Of a stretch of 64,000 nucleotides of DNA, positions 1 to 9,997 are shown piece after piece. This DNA is from Cryptomeria japonica. Its lineage: Eukaryota; Streptophyta; Pinopsida; Cupressales; Cupressaceae. The notes beneath the pieces are model-generated. The model was given only the letters and a program-made list of their open reading frames with translations. It had not been told where the DNA came from and searched no databases. The first letter of the stretch is position 1. Each line of letters opens with the position of its first letter. Position numbers and translations under genes: made by a program. The stretch lies in contig NC_081413.1 in assembly GCF_030272615.1 (NCBI RefSeq), positions 610,386,709-610,450,708 on the forward strand. The letters run 5' to 3'.

Positions 1-812
1 CCTTTGTGTCAACAGACAATCCATTCTTTGTGGAAGACCCTTTTTACAATAAACCGTCCTCATCACAGATACCAGTTTACGACATACCAATCTTTGGTCA
101 ACCCCTATCTCCCACCATGTCTGGGGAAAGACAAGAAAGAGAAGCTAATAAACGAGACACTCACAACGACTTTAGCAATCATGCCACTAATAGTGATTCC
201 TCATCGACTGAATCTGAGCTTCCTGAACCTCATGAAGCCGAAGTACATAGATGTCAGAATGATAAACAATTTTGAAAAATGATGAAGGTCATCATGGCTA
301 GGGAAAAAGAAGACTATTTCTTAGAATTAGCAAAGCAAGGCGCCAAACTCCCTACTGGTTATAATGTGGAGGCCCTCGTCGCTAAAGAGGAAGAGACACC
401 ATGGGGAAAAATAAGCAAATAAATGCAAGCATTACAAACTGCGGTCACAAGAATAGAAGACAAAGATAAAACGCCAAAACAATATTCTCTGGACACAATA
501 TGCCCATTCCCATTTGACAAAAAACTTTACATGTCTCCATTTCCTTCACAAGTTGAGATCCCAAAATTTGACAAATATGATGGTACCTCAGATCCTCAAG
601 ATCATGTCAGAGAGTTTTGTGCCACTTGTATGGAGTTCATGCACGATCAAACGTACCTCATGCGCCTTTTCCCAAGGAGTTTAGGGGGTCAAGCAATGGA
701 ATGGTTCGCAAACCTACCCAAAGGGATAAAAATGTTTGAAGAACTAATCCAACTATTTTTACAACAATACTCACTCATTCATGTATATGCATATGAAAAG
801 AAAGAAAAATAA
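1..812 (+). pseudogene. Ty3/gypsy gag fragment, cut by the window edge
   Basis: Capsid-like (gag) coding sequence of a plant Ty3/gypsy element. One frame runs from 6 to 812 with in-frame stops near 273 and 420, so it is broken. The N-terminal part is acidic and proline-rich. The C-terminal part (423-812) has the motifs KQYSLDTICPFPF, YDGTSDPQDHVREF and LFPRSLGGQAMEWF, typical of plant gypsy retrotransposon gag. The same motifs recur in diverged form in the Tat-type element at 41640-41850, so the two are related. The coding region stops at 812 before any zinc knuckle or protease. The 5' end and LTR lie outside the window. Family call is firm; it is not functional. Confidence 0.85.
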
Positions 813-1499
813 GACATCCATATTCATTTGCATTCATACATTCATGCTGAAAAGAAATGCATACATATAGAATAAAGCATATAAAAGAAATCTCATAAGT
901 GAATCAACATAAGTACGATGAAGTCAAATCGGATCTCGTATATATATATCATGTCACGTATAAGAGTACAAAATGATGTTGAATGACATATACAAATTCC
1001 CACCGAAGCAAGAATCGTATAGGCTACAAAAAATGGGTGTGTCTACAAAAAATATCCGAGCTACAAAAAGAAATAATCTAGCTCGCACCCTCTCCCTCAT
1101 CGCCTGGTGGAGGAGGATGAGCCTGATGCCCATGATCCTATCGAGGTGCCTGATCTCCCTCTGACTGTGCCATATATTGTGAGTAGGGTATCACCTACTG
1201 AGCAACAGGAACTGTGACACTATATGCGGCCACGTAATAAGCTGCCCTACTACTCTCGTGGAGGACCTCCTATCATAGGGGCTCTATCTCTGCTCTCATC
1301 TATTCTCTCAGCGCTGCAATTTGGTGATCACACTCGGTCCTCACCTCGGCAAGCTGGCGATCCCGCTCGACCCTCACCTTGGCCAACTGTCGGTCTCGCT
1401 CTACTAGCTGAGTCTGAGCCACTATCAACTGTGACTACAGCTTTGCAAGACATGCCCTCATTGACTGTCTAGCATTTGTCCCCTACTCTCTCATAGGCT
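813..1499. other. gypsy-derived debris, no intact gene
   Basis: No complete gene. 823-960 is AT-rich with CATTCATA-like short repeats. On the minus strand, about 1264-1450 reads as a charged coiled-coil-like peptide in which the motif ERDRQLA occurs twice, from an imperfect tandem of about 33 bp. I take it as a remnant of a retroelement structural protein, but it is not firmly assignable. Confidence 0.45.
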
Positions 1500-2001
1500 C
1501 CTCATCACACTCATAATTTTCGAGTTGGGGACAAGGTGTGGCTGCATATTTAGTCTAAGTATCACTAAGTATCAGAAATCGGGCAAGGTGTGGCTGCATA
1601 TTCAGACGTTTTAGAAATGTGTGTATGAAAAGTGGACTAAGTATCACACTCCTCATAATTTTCAAGTCGGGGACAAGGTGTGGCTGCATATTTAGAAGGA
1701 ACTCTTGAAGTCATATTTCCGTCCACTATTAGATGTTGCAGAAACAATTTCCACTAAAGAATTGAATCCAGGTACAGATTCTCCATTCCAATGTGATCAG
1801 ATTGTGGACACCATGGTGAAAACACTTAAACAACAACAGATTTATCTATACAAAGTGGTTCGAGTAGGGCAGATCACTCAACAAGGAAAGTGGTTTACCA
1901 AGGAGCAGCTTCAGCTCCATTTCCCTCATTTCATTCAAAGTATTGATGCAATGGAGCCCATTGCTCTTCAAGGGGGGAGTAATGATCAGAAGAAAATTTG
2001 A
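1500..2001 (+). pseudogene. gypsy integrase C-terminal end, rearranged
   Basis: The sequence coding GDKVWLHI, typical of the module after the integrase core in Ty3/gypsy elements, appears three times (about 1519-1550, 1575-1604, 1661-1695), as if a short segment had been duplicated locally. The third copy leads into an open frame to 2001 (from 1705: LLDVAETISTKELNP, then FTKEQLQLHFPHF, ending ALQGGSNDQKKI). The preceding integrase core and RT are absent. This looks like the last part of a gypsy polyprotein, but the lineage is unclear. The stop after the third GDKVWLHI makes it a pseudogene. Confidence 0.55.
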
Positions 2002-2431
2002 AAATATTATTATATATTTTCTTAGTTTCTCTATATGTTAGTAAATGACATTTTTGAAGGCCTTTAGGGCACGTTCTTTCAAAATGTCGCCTACAACTCT
2101 TGGAGACCTTTCCAACGAGTTAAACGACTCGTAATTTTGAGTCCTGTGTACAAAGTTATGCCTAGTTAAAGTTAGGACAAATTTTATATAGCTTTTTTGA
2201 AAAATTACATAGTTTTAGATTTTATTATGTAAATAAACCTGATATGACTGTTGGTTTTTCGATTCTCAAGGAGTTGTTTGTGACCCTTGGAATCCCTTGG
2301 ACTACTATATGTTGGATTTTCGAATTGAATATAATAATTTTTGGCTTGCTTCAATTTTGTATTATCTTGTTCATCCATAACACCACAGGTTCTCACTTAG
2401 GTGTTGTCATTCAAATCCATAATTTAGATCA
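2002..2431. other. AT-rich sequence, probable gypsy 3' UTR or LTR remnant
   Basis: No gene. It directly follows the gypsy pol tail. 2060-2175 contains text of the kind found in plant gypsy LTRs (GGAGACCTTTCCAACGAG followed by TTAAACGACTCG), but I could not find a second copy in the window to prove an LTR. Confidence 0.35.
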
Positions 2432-2663
2432 CGAGTATACCCCATGAGATTGATAACCTCATAAGTGCTATCAACAATATCCTGGTGAATAGCTCCCCAA
2501 TAATGTACGCCTCAACGTCCTGGGCATTAATATCGAGATGCTCAGCTATCATGAAGAAGAACCGTGAAGAACCCAGGTTGGTGCCGATTCCAATCACCCT
2601 ATTTGATTGGGCATAGACATAGCCAAGAGCTTCTTCAAGCCCATCAAGGCACAAAACCACTGT
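2432..2663 (-). pseudogene. L-lactate dehydrogenase fragment a
   Basis: The minus strand reads NRVIGIGTNLGSSRF, then AEHLDINAQDVEAYIIGE, which is the central part of plant L-lactate dehydrogenase (GTNLDSSRF region with the substrate-binding arginine). LDH interconverts pyruvate and lactate using NADH in the cytosol. After IIGE about 40 codons (the GEHGDSS region with the catalytic histidine) are missing. The sequence resumes in another frame at the segment equivalent to VDSAYEVIELKGYT. Only a fraction of the roughly 350-residue enzyme is present, so it is a pseudogene. A fragment of the same gene lies in opposite orientation 120 bp away. Confidence 0.85.
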
Positions 2664-2784
2664 ATCCCAATGATAAAAACACGAAGATCACTGTAGTGGG
2701 TGTGGCTGCGGGAACAACTTAAATCACACACATTAAACTTTACTTTTAGATTTAAAAATGTTAACAGAGTTAACTAATATTTTT

Positions 2785-3070
2785 CATCCCACTCTGGTTG
2801 ACAGCATTTATGAGGTTATTGAGTTCAAGGGGTATACATGTTGGGAAATTGGCTATTCGGTTGCTAACTTGGTTAGGAGTTTCAGAGGAGAATACATCCG
2901 GTTTCTATGTTGGCCAAGGACTTTCATGGGACTGAAGATGAGGTTTTTCTCAGCCTACCTATGTTGATTGGGAGAAGGGGGGTTTTGAGTGCTATGAACT
3001 TTCACTTGACCAAGGATGAGACCCGTCATCTCAGGCCATTCTTGATGTTCATAAGCAACTCTCTATTTGA
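2785..3070 (+). pseudogene. L-lactate dehydrogenase fragment b (C-terminal)
   Basis: The plus strand encodes the C-terminal part of plant L-lactate dehydrogenase: VDSIYEVIEFKGYT, then IGYSVANLVRSF, a frameshift near 2895-2935, then EDEVFLSLPMLIGRRGV and HLTKDETRHLR before a stop at about 3068-3070. It overlaps in content with fragment a (both hold the VDSxYEVI region), so the two are separate copies placed head to head rather than one gene with an inversion. The catalytic half is missing. Confidence 0.85.
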
Positions 3071-3292
3071 CGAGGTGTAGGGGAAACTAAGGTCTTTGTT
3101 GAGGTTTCAAACTATGGTGTCGACTCTTCTTCAGACTAAAATGCTTGATGAGGGGGGAATAATGTATATTCCTAGGTAGGTAAATAGAGGAAGAAAAACA
3201 AATTAATTTGAGTCTTCTATTAGTGGGTAAGATCTTTTAGAGTAATGGTGATGAGTAATTTTTTATTTTTTTTAAAATAATGTCTGGTAAAC

Positions 3293-3540
3293 GTTTTAAC
3301 GTGAAAGGCGACGCTGGCGTGCCACGCCCTTCGGCTCCACATGAAATGCTTTTGACCCAGAGCTATGAACTGGTGAGGCCACAACTAGGGGACCTCATCC
3401 CCACACTTCACTTGTTCAAACCCGTGAGCACAACGACCCAAAAAAGACACAAGGCCTGCGAGCATAATGGCCAAGCAGAGATTTGAACCTTGGTGGTTGC
3501 TTCACGAACAAAGTGTTTTAACCGCGACACTACATGTCCG
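3293..3540 (-). mobile_element. tRNA-derived SINE, copy 1
   Basis: Read on the minus strand, it starts with a pol III promoter-like head. The A-box-like TGTCGCGGTTAAAAC lies near 3513-3533 and the B box GGTTCAAATCT at 3479-3490, spaced as in a tRNA. The body follows toward lower coordinates with the blocks GGGGATGAGGTCCCC and TCTGGGTCA. The same order of blocks recurs at 30553-30684, which makes this a dispersed family. An open frame on the plus strand (3280-3486) is incidental. No A-rich tail or target duplication was clear. It ends about 50 bp from the LINE 3' end. Confidence 0.7.
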
Positions 3541-3592
3541 AAGACATGGTGATGACTGATCTGATTTGTAGGTAATATATGAGATTATTTCA

Positions 3593-3605
3593 TAGTTGAT
3601 TTATT
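3593..3605. repeat. LINE target-site duplication, 3'-side copy
   Basis: The 13-bp TAGTTGATTTATT is repeated exactly at 29507-29519. The two copies bracket the LINE, and this one abuts its short A-tail (TTTT on the plus strand). A 13-bp duplication fits target-primed reverse transcription. Confidence 0.75.
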
Positions 3606-4245
3606 TTTTGGTTCGATAATAATCATTATTTTATTTCTATGAAGAAAAGAGGTATAGTAGTATTCTTAACTTCAAAAAACCTTCACACATCTCATGGAAA
3701 TTACCTACAAGGCAGACTACCCATCCACCCTAACCTCCAAAAAAGTTCATCTATAGATATACTTGTTCACCAAAAAACATAACACAATCCATATACATCA
3801 ACATCAAAATAAAGCAGATTTCATTGCAGTGATCAACATTGGCAATGTCCATCATCAAATTATGCATGCAACATCCTAAAAAATGTGAAATCTAAAGGAA
3901 GTTGCCTACAATTTTAACCTTTGCGAGATGACCTCGCCTTGCCACCCGGGTCGGATCCAATATTTTCCCATTGCAGATGAAGTGTACACCTCCTCTTCCT
4001 TCACTTGCTCGATAACCACCTCCAACTCCTTGATCTGAATAAGTAGCTTCAGGGCCTCCCACCCCCATCAAGCCTCCAACCTGCGATGATACTTGCATTG
4101 TCTTGGAGCCCATCTCAGAAATGGTCTTATGACCTTCCCTATCCCATCACCTTCATGATTAACACCTTCACCAACATCAGAGCCCATAGCTAGGACTACT
4201 TATTCAAGCAATGAATCCAATTTTCCCAAGTAGTCGATGGGGACC
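3606..4245 (-). pseudogene. LINE ORF2 C-terminal tail and 3' UTR
   Basis: This is the continuation of the LINE beyond the LTR retrotransposon. Joining 14826 to 4245 with one GGACC gives an uninterrupted reading across the junction (VMEALVPIDYLGKLDS). Further along is a glycine-rich stretch (minus-strand frame 3892-4113). The 3' end has TTATTATCGAACCAAAAAA before the target duplication, a typical plant LINE terminus. The 3892-4113 frame should not be called as a host gene. Confidence 0.7.
4241..4245. repeat. target-site duplication GGACC, left copy
   Basis: The 5-bp GGACC before the 5' LTR matches 14821-14825 after the 3' LTR. This is the length made by Ty3/gypsy and Copia integrases. Removing the element and one copy restores LINE reading. 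Confidence 0.8.
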
Positions 4246-4850
4246 CGTTTCCCCCATATTTGGCATACCTAAAATTTGAAATTCAAATTGATCCAAATGT
4301 TGAATGACAAATATGTGTCTATGCGTAATAAGTGAGCACATGATCCAAGGTCGTTGCCAGTCAAAATATGAGAAATGAATGAATTTTGGAAATTACAAAT
4401 AATTGAGGGAAATTATTTGATATACATGTCCTAAGCATCATTTTGTGTCATGTGGCTAATTTTCGCCTGAACCCAGTTCATAGTTTGTCATATTTTAAAC
4501 TTTCAAATTTTGGTGTTTGTTGCCTAGAAATGATTAAAATATCTCATTTTAGGATTCATCATGAGGAGTAAATGATGGTGTTGGCTCTTTTCCCTACCAT
4601 TGATGCATGTTTCAAATTTTAGGATCTAACTCCCTATCGTTTGGAAGATATGGTCATTTTTCTCAAGCCTGAGCATTAAATTTAAAATATTTAAATTATT
4701 TTTCAAATAAATAATTTAATTTTTTAGATTATTTTAATATTTTGGTCATTTGAGGGAAAAAGTTTTTAAAAATGTCATTTTCATTTCTCCTTTATTCTCC
4801 TCCATGGTTGACAGTTTCTGGAGGTCAAGGTCATAGTCTTTGAAAGAAAT

Positions 4851-5077
4851 GGTTAAAGATGCTCCATTTTCGAACATTTTTAACCCATACTCATAACCTT
4901 TGAGAAAAAAATGGTTAGGAATGCTCCGTTTTCAAGCATTCTTAACCCATATTTATAACCTCTCACAAACAGGTTAGGAATTCTCCAAAATGGAGCATCT
5001 CTAACCTTATTTCCTAACCTTGTGGGTCCGCCTTGTCAAGAAGGTTAGAAATGCTCCATTTTGGAGCATTCTTAACC
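4851..5077. repeat. array of four 35-bp palindromes (5' LTR)
   Basis: Four imperfect palindromes, each exactly 35 bp, lie at 4851-4885, 4913-4947, 4972-5006 and 5043-5077. Each starts GGTTA and ends TAACC. The best is the fourth, with arms GGTTAGAAATGCTCCA and TGGAGCATTCTTAACC around TTT. The linkers share TAACCcATA and ATAACCT-like text, so the whole is a tandem array of about 60-70 bp units. As RNA each would form a 14-16 bp stem; as DNA each is a two-fold symmetric binding-site-like sequence. The array is kept in the other LTR at 12154-12380. Confidence 0.85.
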
Positions 5078-5179
5078 TTTCCATAAGAGTTTTTGTGTGT
5101 ACAATGAAAATGCAATCTTATGGATTTTTGTAAGTGAAGAAAATATGGTTAATAATACAAATCTGATCCTGCAAGTTCT

Positions 5180-7045
5180 TCTGTCATCCTTTCCATCCAT
5201 GCAAAGTCGAGAACTTTGAACAGGTTATGGACATTCATCAATGTGTAAAAGATAAAATGATTTTGCTAGATGTTATCGTTGCAATTTCTCTAAAAGACAT
5301 GGTGCAAGCTATACACATATGTTTAAGCTATTGATTGCTTTATGATGATGGAAATTGTGGTATCCTGGCCCAAGTCATGTCATGTGCCTAAGTAGCTACT
5401 GATCATGGAGGCTAGATGTTGTAGTTCTAGCTGCTCTGGAGAATTTTGGTTGCATAGCCAAAGTCGTAAATGGCTTAACAAATTAATGTGTTTGCAGTAA
5501 TACAAATCATGGAAACAAAGATAAGGTCATTGCAATTTCTCTGATCAACATGAATGCACGTCATGGAAGCACAGACACTACACGTGAAGTGTTTGACAAA
5601 ATATTGCAGAATGCAGATCGTGGGACATTACCAATACACATATACATGTCATGAAGCATTAGACAAATGCAAATTATGGAAGCATAGCTAACACACGTGA
5701 AGTGTTCAAAGAGAACATGACAGATGCAGAATGTGGTAAGTATAAATAATGCACGTCTAGACAATGTTGCAGACTATGGAAACATAGATAAAACACGTTG
5801 AATTGCTTGATAGAATGCCACATCAAAATGCATGTAAAAGTGGAAATCTTAGACACGGCATGTGAATTGTTTGACTGGATGCCTTAAATAAATGTGGTCT
5901 CATTTAATGCAATGATCACAGGATATGGAAAAAACCAATCACAATTTCATCAAACTGCAAAGAATAGAGGATTTTAGTCAGATGTTGTAGTTACAACTGC
6001 TCTGGTAGATATGATTGCAAAATCGTGGGATCATGGACAATACTGTGAGATTTTTTATAGAATAGCATGATGTAGATCATGGGAAGCATAGGCAATGCAC
6101 ATGAACAGTTTAACATAATGCTTCATAGAGATGCCATCTCAAAGATTGTGAAACTTCCAAGCAAATGCAGTTCACAGGTATAAAGCCAAATTTCGCAACC
6201 CTTTGCTAGCATATTTGTTGCCCATGCCAAAATGTGAGTTTTTGAGGAGTGAAGAGACATCCATCAAAGAATGATTAAAGGAAGATCTTTGTCAGACATT
6301 ATAGTTAGAAATGCTCAAGTTGATATGCATGACAAGTGAACCGTTTGATAGGATGCCAAGGGCAAAATATGGAAACATAGACCAAGCACACAAATTGTTT
6401 GTTAGAGTGCCTCGAAGAGATTTCATCTTAGGAATGTAATGAAATGATGGCAGTGATACACACATGCACTCATTGGAAAAGTGATAGAAACTTTAAAGTG
6501 AATGCAATTGGCAAGTATAGAGTCAAATTATTTGCCGCCACCCTCCATGCCTATGCAAAATGAAAACTTTGAAACAAAGTTTGTAAATTCATCAAAGCAC
6601 TAAATAAATGAGGATTGTTGTCAAATATAAATCCATGGTCATCATACATGAAGAAAGTGAAGCATAAGACAAGATGTGCTATTCATTTTATAGAATGCCT
6701 CGAATTCATCTCACGGCTTGCGGTGATTTCAAACAAATGTAATGGCATGACTCATGGCTCACATTGATCGCAAGGAATAGGCAAATATATTTGTTGAGAA
6801 GATCTATGTGTAGAGCTTGTGGAACCATAGTCAAGGAACTTCAAGTGTCTGGTAGATTGCAATACTAATTTTACAAACTTCAACCAACATTCTCCAACTG
6901 TAGTGGAATGGCACACAAGAGCTAGGAGACCATGGAAATAATGTCATGAACATGATAACGTCCTGATCCTCATAAAAAGGGTTCATCATAGAAAGAAAAG
7001 TAAGTGATTGAGGTAGATATGGGCCACAGAATGCAACTTTTCCCA
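5180..7045 (+). pseudogene. decayed PPR-gene sequence inside the 5' LTR
   Basis: Plus-strand readings in shifting frames keep the signature of plant PLS-type pentatricopeptide repeats. Examples are TREVFDKI near 5579, NVVSFNAMITGY near 5893, SDVVVTTALVDM near 5976, KQMQFTGIKPNFATL near 6162 and NIDQAHKLFVRVPRRDF near 6376. PPR proteins bind organelle RNA in sequence-specific fashion. Here nearly every repeat is broken by stops and frameshifts, so this is a pseudogene. Because the same stretch sits in the 3' LTR, it was captured before this element inserted. Minus-strand frames at 5561-5856 and 6831-7046 are shadows. Confidence 0.75.
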
Positions 7046-7148
7046 ATATGCCAATTAATGTGGGTATGCATTGTTCACTCGATAGACATTTGGTAGAGTT
7101 TTAGCCAAAAGATGAAAGAGCTATGATATAGTTGTTCAAGGCTATTGT

Positions 7149-8373
7149 CTCATGTATCCTATGGCTATAAACACAAGGGTACCACATGTGGTAAAGCTAA
7201 ATATATGAAAGAGTCTAATAATAGAAGGAAACAGGTTGTTGATAAAGGTAGAGTTTATATGGCAACGTCATTGACAAGGGAGAGTTTTATTGCCTCGTGG
7301 TGGTTATAGCTTGTCTCACTTCAAATTTGATGATTACATAAGAATGGGTTCTTATGTCAGTTGTTCTTAGGCATGTGAATATTGTAATGAAAATATGGAG
7401 GTTAATTGTGTATAGGGATGCATTATCACTTTTCAGAAGATTGATGAAGGTGACTACATAAGAATTGATCATACCATCGTATAAGCCTTCTTATTGTTTA
7501 AAGGAATACTATGTTCAAGAGGGATAAGGATGTTTGAGAGCTAGACAAGATACAGGGAGGAGATAATTTTGTGACTAGAATGAAAGTGGATAGAGTTATC
7601 TCTGATAGGAATGAATGTGCATATTTCAAATAGAAGCTACACTAAATCAAACAAGACCACCTTTATTTTGGAATATGTTCAATGCAAAGGATTGATGGAT
7701 TACTACATCATACACACAATGTGCATGCCCAAGTGTCATCAAGGGAGATGTTGGTGATATGATTATGAGATCATATGAAGTGGATGAAGATGGAGAAGTG
7801 CCTCAACACAACTCATGACTTGGTTCTTCATCGATATTACAAGTTTGAACTTGTATTTTTGTAAAAGTGAATTTTGTCACTTATTGTAACTAAAGGTTAG
7901 AAAATGGACCTTATTCACACAAAAGTGAAGTAGTTTCTAACTAAACTCTTTTTGCATAAAAATGAGTTAGTTATTAACTTATCAAAGTTAGTTACTAAGG
8001 TGGTTATTCTGGAAAGCCTATAAATGCAAGGCTATTTCAATTATAAAAGGGGGACTTTGACAAAGGGGGAAAACTCTACAGAATTTTGTAGAGAAACTAA
8101 GTGAGATCTTTGATGTTCATACCTTTCTACGAAGGGGTTTTTGAACTTGTATATTTTAAAAAGAATAATGAAGAATGCATTGAGTTCATGTGTCTTGAAT
8201 GTATTCATGAGTTATTGTTACTAATTTCTCATATGTTGAATTAGTAATCCCTTGATGTATTGGTGAAACCTGTTGATGGAACACATCATTTCATGGTATC
8301 TTGACTTGCATGTGCTAGTGCAACCTATCTCTTCGTGTGTCGAGGTTTATTGTACCGCTTTCATCATCATTGT
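7149..8373 (+). other. 1.2-kb segment present only in the 5' LTR
   Basis: Bounded by ATTGT at 7144-7148 and 8369-8373; the 3' LTR has a single ATTGT (14494-14498) at this point. It could be a deletion in the 3' LTR between short direct repeats or an insertion in the 5' LTR. Inside, AAGGGAGA followed by TGTTGGTGATATG (about 7746-7763), a TATAAATG box (8019-8026), and ACACATCA followed by TTTCATGGTATCTTG (about 8280-8304) look like polypurine tract, Copia-type LTR and primer site in series. No coding sequence is recognised; 7149-7740 has scattered stops. Confidence 0.5.
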
Positions 8374-8428
8374 ATGACTAACCTATTTGGTGGTAACCCC
8401 TTTTGTAATTGTTATCATTTATGGAATA

Positions 8429-9108
8429 TTGCGGTCGTTTATTTGAAACTGACCCTGTTTTCCCAATGAGCAATGACAAATGTTCCAACAATTGGAGAGA
8501 TTGGAGTAAAACCACAATCTTCCTCTGCATTTGAGAGGGGCAGCTCCCTTGTATGATGGGGTATTTAAATTTTTTGTGTAATTTTAACTTGAAAGTACAT
8601 AAAGGAGAAAACATAGAACTTAAACAAAGATTAATAACAGAAACCCTACTAGAAGACATACGAATACCAAGTAGGATTCCATAAAGGATAACAATTACAA
8701 AAGGGGTCACCGCCAAATAGGTTAGTCATGCAATGATGATGAAAGAAGTACAATAAGCCTCGACACACGAAGAGATAGGTTGTACTTCTTTCATCATCAT
8801 TGCATGACTAACCTATTTGGCGGTGACCCCTTTTGTAATTGTTATCCTTTATGGAATCCTAATGGGTATTCGTATGTCTTCTAGTAGGGTTTTTGTTATT
8901 AATCTTGGTTTAAGTTCTATTTTTTCTCCTTTATGTACTTTCAGGTTAAAAGTACACAAAAATCTTAAATACCCTATCATATGAGGGAGCTACCCCTCTC
9001 AAACGCAGAGGAAGATTGTGGTTTTACTCTAATCTCTCCAACTATTGGAACATTTGTCACTACTCATCGAGCCAACAGGGTTAGTTTTAGATAAACGGCT
9101 GCAGTGAC
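8429..9108. repeat. large inverted repeat (fold-back) at the 5' LTR end
   Basis: The left arm 8429-8751 is the reverse complement of the right arm 8784-9108, with a 32-bp loop (8752-8783). The arms read about 90% or more alike by eye. The loop is itself the reverse complement of 8321-8352. The LTR end therefore occurs as direct part-copy (8321-8428), inverted copy (8429-8783) and direct copy (8784-9125), an inverted triplication. A transcript across it could form a hairpin with about 320 bp of stem. The minus-strand frame 8378-8716 is incidental. Confidence 0.85.
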
Positions 9109-9131
9109 AAATCTGTTTACCAATAGATTTT

Positions 9132-9149
9132 TGGCGACTCTGATGGGGA
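9132..9149 (+). promoter_or_regulatory. primer-binding-site-like sequence
   Basis: TGGCGACTCTGATGGGGA begins six bases after the 5' LTR end. Plant LTR elements commonly carry a TGGCGAC- or TGGCGCC-type tRNA-primer match here. A second TTGGCGACTCT occurs near 9210, so the leader may contain a small duplication. I did not match it to a specific tRNA. Confidence 0.65.
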
Positions 9150-9235
9150 GAGAAATGCCAGTGTTATTTGTTCCTGAGAAATTGTAAGGTACCTTCTTCA
9201 GGATGAAGGTTGGCGACTCTTTTTGAAAGATTGAA

Positions 9236-9997
9236 TTGAGAACAATGGTTTGGTACAAAGGAAAGTTGGAAAGTAATAGCGAAAGTGATGATGAAGACTA
9301 TATATATCAAATGAAGCAAGTTTTTGATGAGCCCATACAAGTTGAATTCTTGAAGATCTTTTATGGTGGCATGCAGTTTACTCCTGATAAGATTCATCCC
9401 TCTTTATGTCAAGTGTTGCAAGATATTGAAGAAAAGCATGGAAAAGAGATCAGTTTTCTTGCTTGTGATCACTTACCTAAATCCATGACAATCAAGAAAG
9501 ATGAAGATAAAAGTGATCTTTCTCTTGTACCAGTTCTTCAAAAGAATCAAAGTCTTGATAGTCCTGAACAAGTCAACTTCTTGGAGAGTTTCTACGATGG
9601 AAAGAAACTTGATCATCATAAAATTAATCCTTCTCTACTCTAGACTCTGCAAAAGATTGAGGAAAAAGATGGAAGATAGAACCAAATTCTTGCTTGTGAT
9701 TGTATTCTTGAATCAACAACAGGTAATAATGATGATGCTCATCCTTCACCTATTTGTCAACAAAATTAGATTCTCAATGATTCACATATCAAGTTTTTGA
9801 AAATATTCTATGGAAATAGGAATCTTGATCCTGATAAGGTGCACCCTTTGTTGCTTCAAAAGATGCAAAAGATTGAACAAAAAGATGAGAATGAGAATCA
9901 TTTTCTCATTGATATAAATTCCTGTGAGAAATGTCATGAAAGGAGCTCATTAATACGTGTATATGCAGAAGAAGATGAAGTCACATCTACTTGTTAG
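9236..9997 (+). pseudogene. unknown ORF with three internal ~70-codon repeats
   Basis: I do not recognise this protein. The frame is interrupted by stops near 9641, 9677 and 9767, and each third carries the same module. The modules are FLKIFYGGMQFTPDKIHPSL (9348-), FLESFYDGKKLDHHKINPSL (9579-) and FLKIFYGNRNLDPDKVHPLL (9798-). Each is followed by a Q-D/KIE-K helix-like segment. The spacing of about 70-80 codons shows tandem duplication of a domain with a conserved FYG/D core and a DxxKIxPxL motif. The position right after the primer site is where gag normally starts, so it may be a highly diverged structural protein or captured sequence. No zinc knuckle or protease is seen. Confidence 0.55.

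Larger units (their letters stand above)
4246..9125 (+). repeat. 5' LTR of the LARD-like element
   Basis: From CGTTTCCCCC to TTTACCAATA. In order it contains the four-palindrome array (4851-5077), a decayed PPR-derived stretch (about 5180-7045), a segment absent from the 3' LTR (7149-8373, with a TATA-like TATAAATG at 8019-8026) and a fold-back triplication at the 3' end (8429-9108). It is about 1.6 kb longer than its partner because of the last two features. Confidence 0.85.

Noticed and set aside
3280-3486. 68-codon plus-strand ORF
   Set aside because: It lies inside the antisense strand of a SINE; the reading is incidental.
3479-3533. tRNA gene on the minus strand
   Set aside because: A and B box-like words are present, but no cloverleaf or acceptor stem can be drawn; it is the head of a SINE.
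3892-4113. Glycine-rich minus-strand ORF as a host gene
   Set aside because: It is the LINE ORF2 tail separated from its body by the LTR retrotransposon.
4851-5077. CRISPR-like array from evenly spaced palindromes
   Set aside because: Plant DNA, the linkers are themselves repeated rather than unique spacers, and no cas genes.
5561-5856. Minus-strand frames resembling a cysteine-rich membrane protein (also 12864-13159)
   Set aside because: They are the antisense of PPR-derived repeats; the same frame recurs because the repeats do.
8378-8716. 112-codon minus-strand ORF
   Set aside because: Created by the inverted copy of the LTR end; no domain.
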